64,000 bases of DNA from Curvularia sp. ZM96. Its lineage: Eukaryota > Ascomycota > Dothideomycetes > Pleosporales > Pleosporaceae. Location: the NCBI GenBank assembly GCA_022457065.1, contig JAJGBQ010000006.1, forward strand, positions 558,001 through 622,000, in the 5' to 3' direction. Below are positions 22,821 through 33,829 of this stretch, in pieces; the first letter of the stretch is position 1; every line of letters begins with the position of its first letter. The position numbers were made by a program, and so were the translations under genes. The notes under the pieces were generated by a model. It was not told the DNA's origin, did no database searches, and was given only the letters and a program-made list of their open reading frames with translations.

Positions 22821-24806
22821 CTAGGACGCGATTGCGCGAGCTGGTGCACCTCCACCCCGGCGGTTGTTCTTGACATTCTTGGTCGACTTGGTTACAGTGC
22901 TCCAGCCGTCCTCGTCCATAGTCTCAGTGGTGGTGGTGCCCTGTGCAGCTGGTGTGTTAGACTGCCGCCTCCACGAGCCTGCAGCGGCAGGCTTTGGTGG
23001 GTCGCGGACAACTTCTTGAGGCTTGACAGCCTTGTCCTGAACAATCTCGCCCTGAGCATCCTCGTCTTGGCCAGCCGAGTTGCCCTCGTCAGCGCGCTGG
23101 AGAATCTCAAAGTTGCTCTTGGGCTTCTCCTCGGCGCTGTTTTGATCCTTCTTGGTGGGTGCTGAGTCCTTGGGTGCAGCCTTCTCCGCAGCTTCCTTTG
23201 CCTTGCGCTCTTCGCGGGCCTTCTCGTCAGCCTCTTTCTTTTGACGGAGAGCCAGTTGCCTCTTCTCTTCAATCTCCTTTTCGCGCGCGGCGGTGTCAAT
23301 GGGACGAGCGGCACCGAATGGGTTGGGCTTGTCTGAGGAAGTGGCGGACTCGGGGCCCGGCTGGGCCTCGGAGACTGTTCGCTTGGCCAGGTTCAGACGG
23401 GGTCGACCAGCAGGAGCAGCAGGCTGAGGGGCTGGCGAAGATGGTGTGCTAGCATCAGGTGTGGATGTAGGTGATTTGACGGGCGCATCGGGGCGCATGC
23501 GAGATCGCCACTGGTTGTCGGCCTCTGCGGCAGTAGGCTGCCTCTCGACTTGTGGTCTCTCTTGGAACTCGCGGCGGGGTCGAGAGCCTTCAGCGCCTTG
23601 GCCTTCGCCCCAGGCTGGAGATTGTCTGCGTCCCTCACGGGGTGCGCCCTCGAAGCCTCGTGTACGGCCGCTTTCGCTGGGAGGTGCAGCGGCTGGCGAG
23701 AGAGGGCCACGGCGCTCCCAGTTGCCAAAGTCACGGGCCTTGCCGTCGCTCTCGAATGGGGGCGGGCGGCGACGTTCACCACCGGCATCTGATCCTGCGT
23801 CAAAGGCACGGTCGCGGCCCGCACCGAAGCCGCCGCGTCCAGAGCTGCTGCGTTGACCTGGAAGGTCAGGAAGTGGTCCCTTGCGGGTCCAGTCAGAGAT
23901 GTCTCGGGCTTCTGGGCGGTCCTTGGCTGTTATGCTGTCAGCTAGCTGTTTCAGATCATGGACAAGGAGTGTAGCATACGAGGTTCAGCGACGCTGACAC
24001 GAATATTCCTGCCCTGGAACGATGTGCCGGAGAGGTCAAGAGCCTTCTTCAATCCATCCACGCTGCCGAACTCAACATATCCAAAACCCTTTGGCTTTCG
24101 GTCCAGTTTGTCCTCGACAATGCGTACATTGGTGACTTCGCAGTCAGCGAAGAAGTCGGTTACGTCACCCTCGGTGGCGTCGAAAGAGAGGTTACCCAGA
24201 TGGGCGGTGTACGGGGGCTTCGAGGGGAGGGGAAGAGCCTCGCGAGTTGCGAATCCGCGGTCAGCTGCAGAGGAATCATCAGCGCGTGCAAAAGAAACTC
24301 TTGCGGACATCTACCCACCGAAGCTGCTGGCACGGTCACCACCAAAGCCACCTCCAGATCCGAATGTGGGCCTGTCGCTTCCATATCCAGAGCGGCCGCC
24401 GGCACCTGCAAGGGCGTTAGTGTCCAGAACGAGGCACAGTCGCGTTGCCAGTATTGGCGGGGTATATTTTACCAGTGCCTGCAAAAGTCAGTACCCAAGT
24501 CCATTGTCCTGTGCGATAGGAAGTAACTCACCAGGCATTGGCGCATCCTCCATTTCGTCAGCCCATGATCCCAGCGCTGCGTCTTGTCAGTCCTCGTCGG
24601 TGCCTAGGGCAGGTCGGCGGGGGGCGTACTCTGGTCACCTAGGAAGTCTCCCAGGGACATCTTCTGCTGTTCCTTCTTCTTGGGCGCTGTAAATCTCGCT
24701 GTTAGCCATTTGCGCTCTCGTCCTCGTTGCCGTACAAAGCGGGGCAAAAAAAAGCCCGCTCGTGAGTGACGGCTACAATTCGCGCACTCGGAGGTCACAT
24801 ACGCAT
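22821..24806 (-). CDS. Eukaryotic translation initiation factor 4B (Tif3-like), with tiny exons
   Basis: Seven exons on the minus strand: 24806-24803 (ATGC), 24686-24639, 24576-24532, 24478-24473, 24405-24319, 24264-23980 and 23926-22821. The total is 526 aa with consistent phases. The protein opens PPKKKEQQKMSLGDFLALGS, then SWADEMEDAPMP, the fungal eIF4B start. The RRM (about 90-165) has RNP2 AHLGNLSF and RNP1 KGFGYVEF. Repeats follow with DWTRKGPLPDLP and NWERRGPLSPAP, then a charged EKRQLALRQKKEADEKAREE helix, as in Tif3. eIF4B stimulates the eIF4A helicase and helps 40S ribosomes bind mRNA in the cytosol. The 6-nt exon could be skipped without a frame change. Confidence 0.88.
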
Positions 24807-25521
24807 GATTGCGGTTTGGCAGACTAGGCGCGCAGGGATTTTTTCCGCGCGCTGTCTGGTTCGAGTGCTGAGAGCGGCGTGTACTCTCGGTCGGGTGGTT
24901 CTTTTGGTTGCGGGGGGGTGTCCGTAGTTTCGTGTGTGGGGTGAGTTCTTCTTTCCCGAACGGAAATCTTAAGCTGTGCGTCCGTTGGGCCTCGCTTATG
25001 TCATCCGAAATTCCTGTTCCTTTGGCATCCATGCAACGCAACCGCACATGCCTGATCTAGATTCACCTCGATATAGTTTTGCCCTGCGTCGCGAGCCCGG
25101 TGTCGCATTCATGAAAGCGTGATGAGCCGCAAACATGACCCAGCGCAGGTCACACATCCTCTCGAGGTTGCCAGACAGGCGGCCTTGGTTGGTGGAGCCT
25201 CAGGTACGTATTTACTCGACTCATCTCTTGACGTAATGCTGGTAGGCTGCAGCATGGAACGTTGAATGGTTACTTGGTGCCCGACATGGAGGCACGGATA
25301 GTTGCTTTTAGTTTTTGCACCAGTGTCACGGTTCATTTATTATTTTACCAGCCCAAATTTAGAGACAGACTGTTTCCAAGACGAAATGCTGACGCAAAAG
25401 TCATGTTCCGATTTTCATGCATTCTGAATTTCCTTTTCACTGTCCTTGCTATCCACCTTAATCATCCACCAACTCTGGAAAAAAACAACAACGACCAACA
25501 AATATTGACTAATTTATTCAG
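24807..25521. other. Divergent promoter region and unresolved first exon of the next gene
   Basis: This holds the 5' flank of eIF4B and of the Tim17-like gene. A short first coding exon of the latter must lie here; one frame-compatible candidate is ATG at about 25420 ending before GTCCTT near 25445, but its donor is weak. Confidence 0.35.
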
Positions 25522-26168
25522 CGATTCCCGGTACTGCAATCGGCGCTCTATACGGCACAATCCGTACCCAGACACCCGTCTTGTTCTCTCTCGCATCAGG
25601 AGCCCAATGGTTTGCCATCGGAACCACCTACTGGGGTATACGGACCTCCCTCCTCAACCAAACTGGTCTTCTAAACTGGTGGAACATTACCCGAAGCGCC
25701 CCTCTCCAGCCTCGCCATGACCTGAACCCGTCTCCCTCCGACAAGGTCCGCGCCTCAACCATCGCGGGGGGCTCAACCGGATTCTCTCTCGGCTTCCTGT
25801 TCCGAGGCTATCGCAATGTTATCCCAGGCACTATCATGTTCAGTCTCATGGGATGGCTAGGACAGCACGGGTACAATTATCTGGATGCGAAAAACTCTGA
25901 GTACTTGCAGGAACAGGCGGAGTTGAAAGCCAGAGGTGAAAAGAAGCCCGAGGAGTCGTTGATGTGGAAGATTGCAAAGAGCAAGTGGAGTCCGATGCAG
26001 GCTTTGAGTGACGAGGATTACAAAAAGATGATGCAGGAGAAGATCCTGAGGGTGGAGGCTGATATTGCCATGATTGATGATAAGATCGACATGTTGAGGA
26101 AGCAGGCGGCTGAAATGGAGACTCAGCGCCAGAAATCTATGCAGCAGCAGGATCAGGCATCGAAATAA
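25522..26168 (+). CDS. Tim17-like multi-pass membrane protein, first exon not resolved
   Basis: The main exon starts after GACTAAT...TTATTCAG and reads IPGTAIGALYGTIRTQTPVL. There are three or four hydrophobic, glycine-rich segments (LFSLASGAQWFAIGTTYW, STIAGGSTGFSLGFLF, NVIPGTIMFSLMGWLG), then a Lys/Glu-rich coiled coil and a Gln-rich C-terminus. Small-residue GxxxG-type helices at this spacing resemble the Tim17/Tim22/Tim23 fold, suggesting an inner mitochondrial membrane protein. That assignment is inference and the true family may be another fungal membrane protein. The exon needs one nucleotide from an upstream exon, so the start is missing from this model. Confidence 0.65.
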
Positions 26169-26315
26169 GAACTCATCAAAGTTTGGGTTTCGACGCTGAC
26201 GACTGAGGTCTTGTATTGTAAGATAGCTTTACGGGAGAAACAAAATGGTGTAACAAAGTCAATGTATTGACACCCAGATCAGTTACTGAATTATCAGCAT
26301 ACATTCATACAAGAG

Positions 26316-28493
26316 CTACTTGTCGTTTGTTTTCTCTAGGACAGCATCACCATCTCCTTCACCAAGCTCTGGCATAAGATTCAAATCCGCATCCCCCTTT
26401 GCCTCCTCGACCCCTCCCTTGGCCACACCACTCGAATTGCCTTCTGGACTTGAGCCTTCATCTTTCTTTCTCTTCTCTGCCAAACTCCCACTCTGCTTGG
26501 CCACCTGGCCTCCAGAAACCTCAGCACTCTCTCCGCTACTCGAATTCCCCTCCAATTTTCCATACACCTTCCCAGCTTGCAGTCCATGCACCGCCCAACC
26601 CAACATCCCGCCTCTCCTCACCTTGGGCCTTTGCGCTTTCCAGCGCGCTGTCCGCACAGTCTTGCGTCTATCGCCACCCGCGAGCCAGAAGATTGTTGGA
26701 GGCAGATATTGGTCGTCACGGAGGGTAGAGGGTGAGCCGGCACCACCTCTAAGACAAGGGGTGACAGAGATTGCAGACTGACGAGTCAGATGACCGATAT
26801 TACGGGAAATCTTTTGAGTGCGAGGTGGGGCAGTGGGACGGGAGGCAGAGAAACGGGTGAATGAAGGTAAGCGGCAGACAAGAGGGCGTGGTGGTTTGAA
26901 TGTGTGTGCGAAGGTGACTCTGCGCGGTAGTGGTATAACTTCAGCATCGGATGATGGCTTAATTTCAGCCTCGCCACTGCTAACCGATGCTATCGTCGTT
27001 CTTGATGTGGCTTGAGGTTCGCATCCTCGTATGATGTGTCTGGGAAGACGAGCAATACCCTGTGCTCCGCGTTTCGTTCGTGCAATCTGTACCGGGTCTG
27101 CTATTCTTGGTGGGGCGCCATCATCGTCACTGCTCATATCCGTCATATCACGACGGGATCTGCGACACGTGAGAAGTAACTGCTTGAATAGAAACCCACA
27201 TCCAGGAGAGTATGCATCGTTTCCGCCGCCGCCTCTCAATGCCAGGGGAGTTCCGTCCCCCGAACTGGTTTTGACTGTTGAGGTTGAGTTTTCGTGAGAC
27301 TTCTCTCTTGGAAATACAGTGCCATAACTTTTGCCCTCGTTGAATGCTCTCTCGACACGTGGCTGGTGTGTCGGCCGTACCGGAGACCTTGCAGGCACAG
27401 GGCTGCTGTACGACTGGGTATTGACACTACATAGCCGTTCCGATCGCGAACGCTCGGTGAGAATGCGCCCCTCCATCACCAGCGTATGCTCCACAAACAC
27501 GTCGCCACGCCTGGCTTGCTCTGGAAACGGCTCGTGGACGTCACTTACTAGGGCCGGTTTAGGTATCCTTCCGTAGTAAATCGTCTCAGAGAAATCGATA
27601 CTTTGATTCTGCTCCTTCTTCTGCTGGGTAGCATTTGCAAAGTCTCTCAGGGGACTCGATGCACCAGCACGTATGGCAGCAAAGTGCTGCTGCACTTCCT
27701 TTTTATGAACGTAGGGATATACCTTGGAGTCGGGTAAGCCGTGGAGATAATGCAATTTGGGGCTAGTAGCTCTCACTTGATCGCTCTCAAGAGCACTTTC
27801 ACTACAGGATCCAGAACTTCTTTTCGTGGAATGAGATACTGGATGATTTGGAGGCGGATTGAGGATGTTGTTGATGGCACCTTGACGCGGTATAGGAAGC
27901 GCTGCCCTTCTTGGAGGGTTGCCGATTCGCTTTGCTGCAATCTCAGGAGAAACAATCCGTGGACATTCATCAGATGAACAACTGGATCTTGGTAGGTATT
28001 CTGGGCTTGCAGGCTTTACTTTACTACCTGCAGACATTGGCTTTGATCGGAAACCTGGTTTGATGTGTGAGAAGGGACTCTTGGAACGGCAGTCTTTGCA
28101 AGGCTCACTTGACCTAGGTCTGGATGACCGCATACCACAAAAAGTACACCTCGAACGCTCGATACTCGAAAATGAGTGGTATTTGGTCTGGTCATAGGGA
28201 CATGGTTCTTGAGATCCGATCAAAGAAGACAAGTGTATTTGAGGATCCGGGATCTGTCGTTCGGTCACCCGAGAGGGATGAGTGCCCTGAGGTAGAAGCG
28301 GTCGAGTGGGCGAAGGTGCAGTGGTCGCACGTAGATACGACTCCTGCTGTGGAGTTGTCTTTCGCAGTGGCACGACTGACATGAAAGTGCCTAAGCCCAA
28401 GGAAAGGCGCCTTCTCAGATCTGAAGGGTGTTGAGGTTCCGGATGGTGTCGTCTGGCTGAAGCAAGCTTTCTCTTAGGCTTTGGGCTCGCCAT
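26316..28493 (-). CDS. Large disordered protein with a Cys4 motif, unknown function
   Basis: A single exon of 725 aa from an ATG at 28493. Most of the chain is Ser/Pro/Arg-rich and looks disordered. Near residue 113 there is CTFCGMRSSRPRSSEPCKDC, a possible Cys4 zinc ribbon. Two Gly-rich spots, LRGGGGNDAYSPGCGF and CLRGGAGSPSTLRDDQY, precede more ordered stretches, and the C-terminus is acidic with Gly, Glu and Lys runs. No known domain can be named. The length of the uninterrupted frame makes it a confident gene. A regulatory or scaffold role would be a guess. Confidence 0.75.
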   Translation of the reverse strand: MASPKPKRKLASARRHHPEPQHPSDLRRRLSLGLGTFMSVVPLRKTTPQQESYLRATTAPSPTRPLLPQGTHPSRVTERQIPDPQIHLSSLIGSQEPCPYDQTKYHSFSSIERSRCTFCGMRSSRPRSSEPCKDCRSKSPFSHIKPGFRSKPMSAGSKVKPASPEYLPRSSCSSDECPRIVSPEIAAKRIGNPPRRAALPIPRQGAINNILNPPPNHPVSHSTKRSSGSCSESALESDQVRATSPKLHYLHGLPDSKVYPYVHKKEVQQHFAAIRAGASSPLRDFANATQQKKEQNQSIDFSETIYYGRIPKPALVSDVHEPFPEQARRGDVFVEHTLVMEGRILTERSRSERLCSVNTQSYSSPVPARSPVRPTHQPRVERAFNEGKSYGTVFPREKSHENSTSTVKTSSGDGTPLALRGGGGNDAYSPGCGFLFKQLLLTCRRSRRDMTDMSSDDDGAPPRIADPVQIARTKRGAQGIARLPRHIIRGCEPQATSRTTIASVSSGEAEIKPSSDAEVIPLPRRVTFAHTFKPPRPLVCRLPSFTRFSASRPTAPPRTQKISRNIGHLTRQSAISVTPCLRGGAGSPSTLRDDQYLPPTIFWLAGGDRRKTVRTARWKAQRPKVRRGGMLGWAVHGLQAGKVYGKLEGNSSSGESAEVSGGQVAKQSGSLAEKRKKDEGSSPEGNSSGVAKGGVEEAKGDADLNLMPELGEGDGDAVLEKTNDK

Positions 28494-28943
28494 AACCGGT
28501 GGTATTGCTCAGTCAGTTTCTTGAAGTTGAGGGTCAGTGAACAGTTTTCGCCGTAAGAGCCAATATCGCAATCTTTAGAGGATTCGTATATTCTTCAGGA
28601 TCTGGTCTTTAGGGATCGGTGGATGATAAATATCTACATTTGAACTGTATATACAGCTCCTTAAGAATCGCTAGCCGTGTGTGAATCCTGCCACCAGGCA
28701 TGACGTGGAGAGTGATGTAGTAATTGACGAACGATACATTCGAGAATAGCAGCAACAAACGTCAATAGAAAGAAACGCTGGCATTGCAGGAATGACGAAA
28801 TTCAAAAGGCTGTCCATTGCCAGGAGTTTACAGTGGGGGGTTACGACAAACGGGCATTGTTCTGAGTTGCCAAGTAGAAGCGTAATCATTTTCAGCCGTC
28901 TCAATAATCATACAAATCGGATACTCAAGCGGTTGACGATATC
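28494..28943. other. Intergenic region
   Basis: 450 nt between two minus-strand genes. No gene or repeat is recognised. Confidence 0.35.
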
Positions 28944-29510
28944 TCAATACCTCGAAAGCTGTTCTTCAGGCCAATTACTGAATTCTCGCACGTGGTCGCG
29001 CTCAGGCATGTGGTGAGTGTTGTAAGTCCAGCCGTCATGGTCGAAGTACCGGGGTCCACGATTCCGCAGCATATTGGGAGAACATGCAACGCACTTGCCA
29101 CCATGACCGACCTGGTCAGTGAGTCGCTGGCACGTACGGCAGAGTACGTGCACGCGATTACAGACTCTGAGATGAACACCCGGGGTGTACAACGCACTGT
29201 CTACCCCGCATTTCAGACATAGTCTTGAATTTGCCAACGGCCCACTGCGACACCATTTTCCCTTTCTCATGCTGTCGGCAAAGCTCGCCCAGGTTTGGAA
29301 GTTGACACACCCTTTACAGGCATACAACTGGCTTGACTTTGCCCATGCGCTCTCTTCGGCGATCAGGAGCTCGTTGTGCGTCAACGGTGGGATGATGAAC
29401 CTGAAATAATGGCATGTCGAGGCCAAGTTGACCCTGTCGCGAATATCAAGGCGTATGACGATTTCTAAATGAAGCTCAACTGGCAGGCGGAGGATAGGCG
29501 TTGTGACCAT
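28944..29510 (-). CDS. F-box protein with a cysteine-rich C-terminal region
   Basis: A single exon from the ATG at 29510 encodes 188 aa. Residues about 5-45 (ILRLPVELHLEIVIRLDIRD, then NLASTCHYFRFII) form a classic fungal F-box. Cysteines follow in CxxC-like pairs: CKGC, CLKC, CRTC and CVAC, with a further Cys and His, suggesting one or two zinc sites. F-box proteins connect targets to the SCF ubiquitin ligase through Skp1; the target is unknown. This F-box plus Cys-rich pattern is common in expanded fungal families, often poorly conserved. Confidence 0.8.
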   Translation of the reverse strand: MVTTPILRLPVELHLEIVIRLDIRDRVNLASTCHYFRFIIPPLTHNELLIAEESAWAKSSQLYACKGCVNFQTWASFADSMRKGKWCRSGPLANSRLCLKCGVDSALYTPGVHLRVCNRVHVLCRTCQRLTDQVGHGGKCVACSPNMLRNRGPRYFDHDGWTYNTHHMPERDHVREFSNWPEEQLSRY

Positions 29511-30209
29511 AGTAGTGTACACCAAAATGCGGGATTTTGCGGAATGGTCTCTAACCGCAGGAATGTGCTTCCTGGAGCCCGAGGCGTCAGTCGATAGTAT
29601 TGGGTCACCGACTACCTAGCTTACTCTTGGAGCATGCGATCCAAGTCGGCGTTCTTGATGCTTTGGATTGCCTCCTTTGCTATATAGTGCCTGACTCACG
29701 CGGATGCGAGCGATCAAAGGAAGGGTTCAGTACCTTTCTTTCTACACAGCGGACGTATGAGATCGGACTAATAAGCGAGCACGATGAATGCTAGGACACG
29801 GTGTAATATCAAGAAAGCTGCGAGCACATCTGAATTTGCACTTCCTGTGTAGCGGAGGATCGTCCCAGCGACATGGGACTTTGAAGCCGCGTACCCGCGA
29901 GCGTGCCGGGGCGCACCAAGGGTGGAGCCTTCACCCGCGGCTTTCTCTCCGTATTCCGACTTGCCTCTCTTGGTGGTGACACAAAGCTAGGGTCTTGCGT
30001 TCTTCTGCTTAGGTGTTCGATCCTTGTTTGTCGGCCGTACTGTATTATGCGCTGTCGCGTAACCAACGTATAGGATCAGTGACCGAGACTTAGCTCCTCA
30101 ATGCACACCCTGGCCAGCCAATCGACCGATTGCGTCGAACCAGTATGGATATGCTGATTCAGGTGTTGGTGTGATCTCTTGCTATTGCCATGCGACACCG
30201 AAATCGACT
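29511..30209. other. Intergenic region
   Basis: 700 nt with only short open frames on both strands; nothing recognised. Confidence 0.35.
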
Positions 30210-31161
30210 TTAGAGAGACTTTTCTCGCTTCAGGTCATTCAGCACCATGTAGCGTGACAGGGTGATCCAGCCCCAGCGAAACCAGCGCATCTGGCTCTCA
30301 TGTGCAGTGGTCATGGCCTTCTGAGCAGTCCTATACCCGACCGGTGAGCTGGCGAACAAAAGCGGCGTTGGAAACTGCCCGAGCTCCTTCTTTTGCAGCA
30401 TGGCACCGATAAGGGTAGCTGGGGCGTCCAACAAGCCAAGGTATTTGCGGAATATCGAGACGGTGGTCAGCGTGTACAGCTTCACGGGACATTCCCATCC
30501 GCTGTGTCGGTGCATGAGCGCCTTGAGGAAGGTGTGTGCGCCAGCATGCAGCGATTTGTGATTGGGGTGGCCGGAGACGCCGTGTGCATCAAATGTGATG
30601 ATGGCGTCGATGGTCGCCTGCGGTGCGTCCTTGGAGGAAACCGAGGACATGTTCGGAGCGAACGCGGTGGTAAGCAGATTGGATATCAGACGAGGGTGCC
30701 ATGTTACAGTCATAGAGTCGGGGAAGTTCCTGAATCGCATCAGCCAGATGCAAGATAGTAGAAATGGCAGCGCATACTTGTCCTCGATAATAAGGATGTC
30801 TTCTTTGCTTCCGATGCCTAACTGCAATCCACTCTTGACTAACTCTTTTTTGCGCACCTCGCCCAGACCGTCGGCATCACCTGTTGCATAGCTGAGATTA
30901 GTGGCTGGTGGTTGAGAGAACACAGGGAAAGTGACTAGCCATACCGCTGCTCAAACACAAGATCTTGACGTGATTCCCGCGTTCTGGACGCGTCAATGCC
31001 AGCAAAGCTGGTGCGAAGAACATGGCCTCGTCATCAGGGTGCGCGATCAAGAGCAGTATGCGTTTGTTCTGGAGGGTGGGGAAGGATGCGCTCAGTGTGC
31101 TGGTGTACATCCAAAAGGCGAAGATGAGAACGGGCACTGATGCCCAGGCAGTCCAATTCAT
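30210..31161 (-). CDS. N-acetylglucosaminyl-phosphatidylinositol de-N-acetylase (PIG-L/Gpi12)
   Basis: Exons on the minus strand are 31161-30945, 30904-30778 and 30729-30210, giving 287 aa. An N-terminal membrane anchor (WASVPVLIFAFWMYTS) is followed by LLLIAHPDDEAMFFAP, the AHPDDE metal motif of the family. Then come DGLGEVRKKEL, FPDSMTVTWHPRLI and the second metal/catalytic region ITFDAHGVSGHPNH. This ER enzyme removes acetate from GlcNAc-PI, the second step of GPI anchor synthesis. The second intron (48 nt) is a multiple of three and has no stop, so an unspliced frame reads through it; splicing gives EDKNFPDSM, as expected. The first intron is 40 nt with acceptor CACCAG; an acceptor 13 nt further on would break the frame. 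Confidence 0.88.
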
Positions 31162-31368
31162 AGCCAGCCACTTTTGAGCAGTGTACAATGGAAAGTACGA
31201 AAGAAGTTAAAACGCTGCTGAATCCCTAGTGGGGAGACGTTTATGGTTGAAGAAAGCCATTGGGGTCCCTGAACGCGCTTTGACCCACGTCATCTTGGAA
31301 GTTCGAGCCGCATACGCAGGTTACCGCTTCCACTGCCAATCTGTCCACTCCAGCCATAAAATCCCGCC

Positions 31369-32025
31369 ATGTCCAACCGAAAAGAACGACGCGCCAAAAC
31401 CACTAGAGGCGGGCTCCAGCCAACTACCGAGATCGATGAGGATGGAGTTGAGATGATTCTACGGCACCCGGACTTTGCCAAACCCAAAGGGAAGACGCTC
31501 TTTGATCTGGCGGAGGAGAGACAACGAGAGCTTGACCAAGCCAACCCAGAGAGACGAGCTGCCAGAGTAGCAGCAGCCGCAAAAGCCGGTTCCGACGACG
31601 CAGGGCCTCCCATTGGCCCTTTTGGGGACTCAATCCTCTATTCTGTCTCCATGGCAGCGCTACACTTCACCCTCGACGTTCTTGTATACAGCCAATACAG
31701 GGAGGACATAATATGGCATGAGATTATTTGGCGAGGCGCGACGGCATGGCCCATCTTTGCCGTACTGGTCTACCTCACCCACGTCGATATTTCCTACCGT
31801 TTTCCCAAGGTCCGAGATGCGGCATTCTTTGTAGGATCAATCGCAGCAGGATGTTACCTGGTATACTCGGGCAATGAACATGGATACTTCCACGTTATGA
31901 AATCGGCTCCCCCAGTGGGTACACTCTGGATTTGGAGCGTGGTGGAAATGAGTCTGCCTTTTGCAGCTGCAAGTGCTCTCGCCGTATTTGGGTACGTCTA
32001 TTGGAACGGATTCCAGATCTTTTGA
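31369..32025 (+). CDS. Four-span fungal membrane protein (DUF7719-like)
   Basis: A single exon of 218 aa. The N-terminus is charged (NRKERRAKTTRGG), followed by DEDGVEMILRHPDFAKPKGK and LFDLAEERQREL. Four hydrophobic segments follow: about residues 86-105, 120-140, 150-165 and 190-212. I associate this layout with a conserved fungal family called DUF7719, of unknown role, probably in an internal membrane. The name is from memory and should be checked. It is divergent from the PIG-L gene, with 207 nt between the starts, so they may share a promoter. Confidence 0.75.
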   Translation: MSNRKERRAKTTRGGLQPTTEIDEDGVEMILRHPDFAKPKGKTLFDLAEERQRELDQANPERRAARVAAAAKAGSDDAGPPIGPFGDSILYSVSMAALHFTLDVLVYSQYREDIIWHEIIWRGATAWPIFAVLVYLTHVDISYRFPKVRDAAFFVGSIAAGCYLVYSGNEHGYFHVMKSAPPVGTLWIWSVVEMSLPFAAASALAVFGYVYWNGFQIF

Positions 32026-32427
32026 GCAGACGCCGATGCCAGTTCACTGTGCGATAACAAAAGAAGAGACGATGATCTCTGAAGCGCTGTGATGGTAAAA
32101 CATCAGAGAGATCACAAAGAAACAATCTCTGTAAGGGCACCGACATTCGGTATACTCTTCTCCGGATACGGAAAAGCGAATGAACACCCTGCTCTGAGGT
32201 AAAGAGACTACTTCACATGAGATCTAGACGCTTCTTGGCTCAAAACTACATTTGCCTGCACCACATCGTCTATCTCATCGCTAGAAACGTAGAGAAACAA
32301 TTATTTTACTCGAATTACGGCGAAATTCCGACATACACAACACTGAAGATGGTCTGATGTAAAGGATGAGACCTAGATTACCTATTTTTCTTTTCTCTTG
32401 TGAGAGTGAATACACGCAAACCCCGGA
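32026..32427. other. Convergent intergenic region
   Basis: About 400 nt between converging genes; probably both 3' UTRs. Nothing else is recognised. Confidence 0.4.
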
Positions 32428-33829
32428 TCATACATCTCTGTATGCCCTCATCTCCGCTTCCGCAGCAGCTCGCTTCTCTATCTCTTTCAAACATGGCGCC
32501 ACAAATATATTGCCGTAAACAATATTCTTAAACGTCCCCGCTGCAACCACTAGCCAAAGCAGCATTACGCCTACTGCAAGCACTGTCCCGAGTACTCGGA
32601 AAAATGCCGACGGCATCTCCTGTCCCATGGTAATGGTAGACATAGTGAACACCCCAATCGGGAACGTAAAGCCCCACCATCCGAGATTGCAAGGAAACTT
32701 GCTACGGCTGATTGACGCCACAGCAAAGAAGAGCCATACCAGCCCAAATCCCCAAAGTACTAGTGCAGTTATCCAGCCAAGCACGTACAGAATTTCGCCA
32801 GCCAGTGGGTGCAATGTGTGCATTCTAGGAAAGACTTTGGAAGCCTGAATCCCAAGCTGCATTGCGGCGTAGCCGCCCTGTCCCATGGGTCCCAGTGGCA
32901 GAAAGACGCTGACGATGACTTCCTGTGGCGGAAGGTGGTGAATTGCAAGCCGATGGAAGTATATCGTCAGTACCACCAATGCAAGAGGCAGGCCCATGCT
33001 CCAGAGCACATAGCTAGTGACGATAGTGATGAGAGCGTGCTTGTCGTCAGGCAGTGCAGAAGCCACTACACCACCGGATGCAGCTGCAACTATGCATGCG
33101 ACAATTGGTAGAAGCCAAGCTGCTGTCATCGTCTCATGCTGATTCCGGTGTTTTGTCATCCTACAGGAGCGTGAGCCACAGGTAATGAGAGAATGGAGAG
33201 GGCATTTACATTTGGAACGGTAGCCAGAGACAGCAAGCAATACTGACGATTACATCGACCCACCACATCCCCCAGGCTATATATGGTGTTAATTCGCCCC
33301 ATCTAGGCACGCAGATTGCAACAAACATGTTGACAATGGTGGCGAACCCCATTGGCATCGTACCCAGAAAAAGCGACTGCACAGGGTGTCGTAGCATCAG
33401 CGTCCATGTTGCTGGGTACAAGGTATATCTCAACAGCGATATGACGAAGATTGTAAAGAAGATAGCGATGTTCATGACGAAGAAAACGATGCTGAGATAT
33501 CTCAGCGAGCCATGGTGATCGGGGTACAGATCGGAGAGGGTGTGTAGCAGAATAGCAACGATGCCTGTGCCCATGGTGACTGCGAACTTTTCGTCAAGTC
33601 AGCCGTGCTTTTTTGTTCTATTTTTCCTAAGTATTGATTTACATACCCATGCAGGTGTGAAGTTTTGCACTATTCTTCTCCAGCCTCGTCGATCTGATGG
33701 TATGAGCCATTTCGGTAGGCCTTTATTGTCTTCACACGCTGTTGTGCCGCCGTTGCATGCAGGTCGTGCATCCGCTCCTGTGTTGTTCTCGTCATGGCCT
33801 CCACGGCTCATGGCGCAAGGCGTCGACAT
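32428..33829 (-). CDS. Sulfite efflux pump SSU1-like (TDT/TehA family)
   Basis: Three exons on the minus strand, 33829-33647, 33586-33210 and 33160-32428, give 430 aa. The first splice rebuilds VQNFTPAWFAVTMGTGIVAI, the diagnostic SSU1 start. About ten membrane segments follow, with LGTMPMGFATIVNM, WWVDVIVSIACCLWLPFQM, FLPLGPMGQGGYAAMQLG and NLGWWGFTFPIGVFTMSTI, all typical of the family. The protein exports sulfite across the plasma membrane, protecting against sulfite toxicity or releasing it from cysteine catabolism; some keratin-degrading fungi use it to cleave disulfides (family knowledge). The N-terminal 45 residues are cytosolic and poorly conserved. Confidence 0.88.

Noticed and set aside
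29981..30060. tRNA-like B-box sequence (GTGTTCGATCC)
   Set aside because: No matching A-box, cloverleaf arms or terminator T-run at the right spacing.
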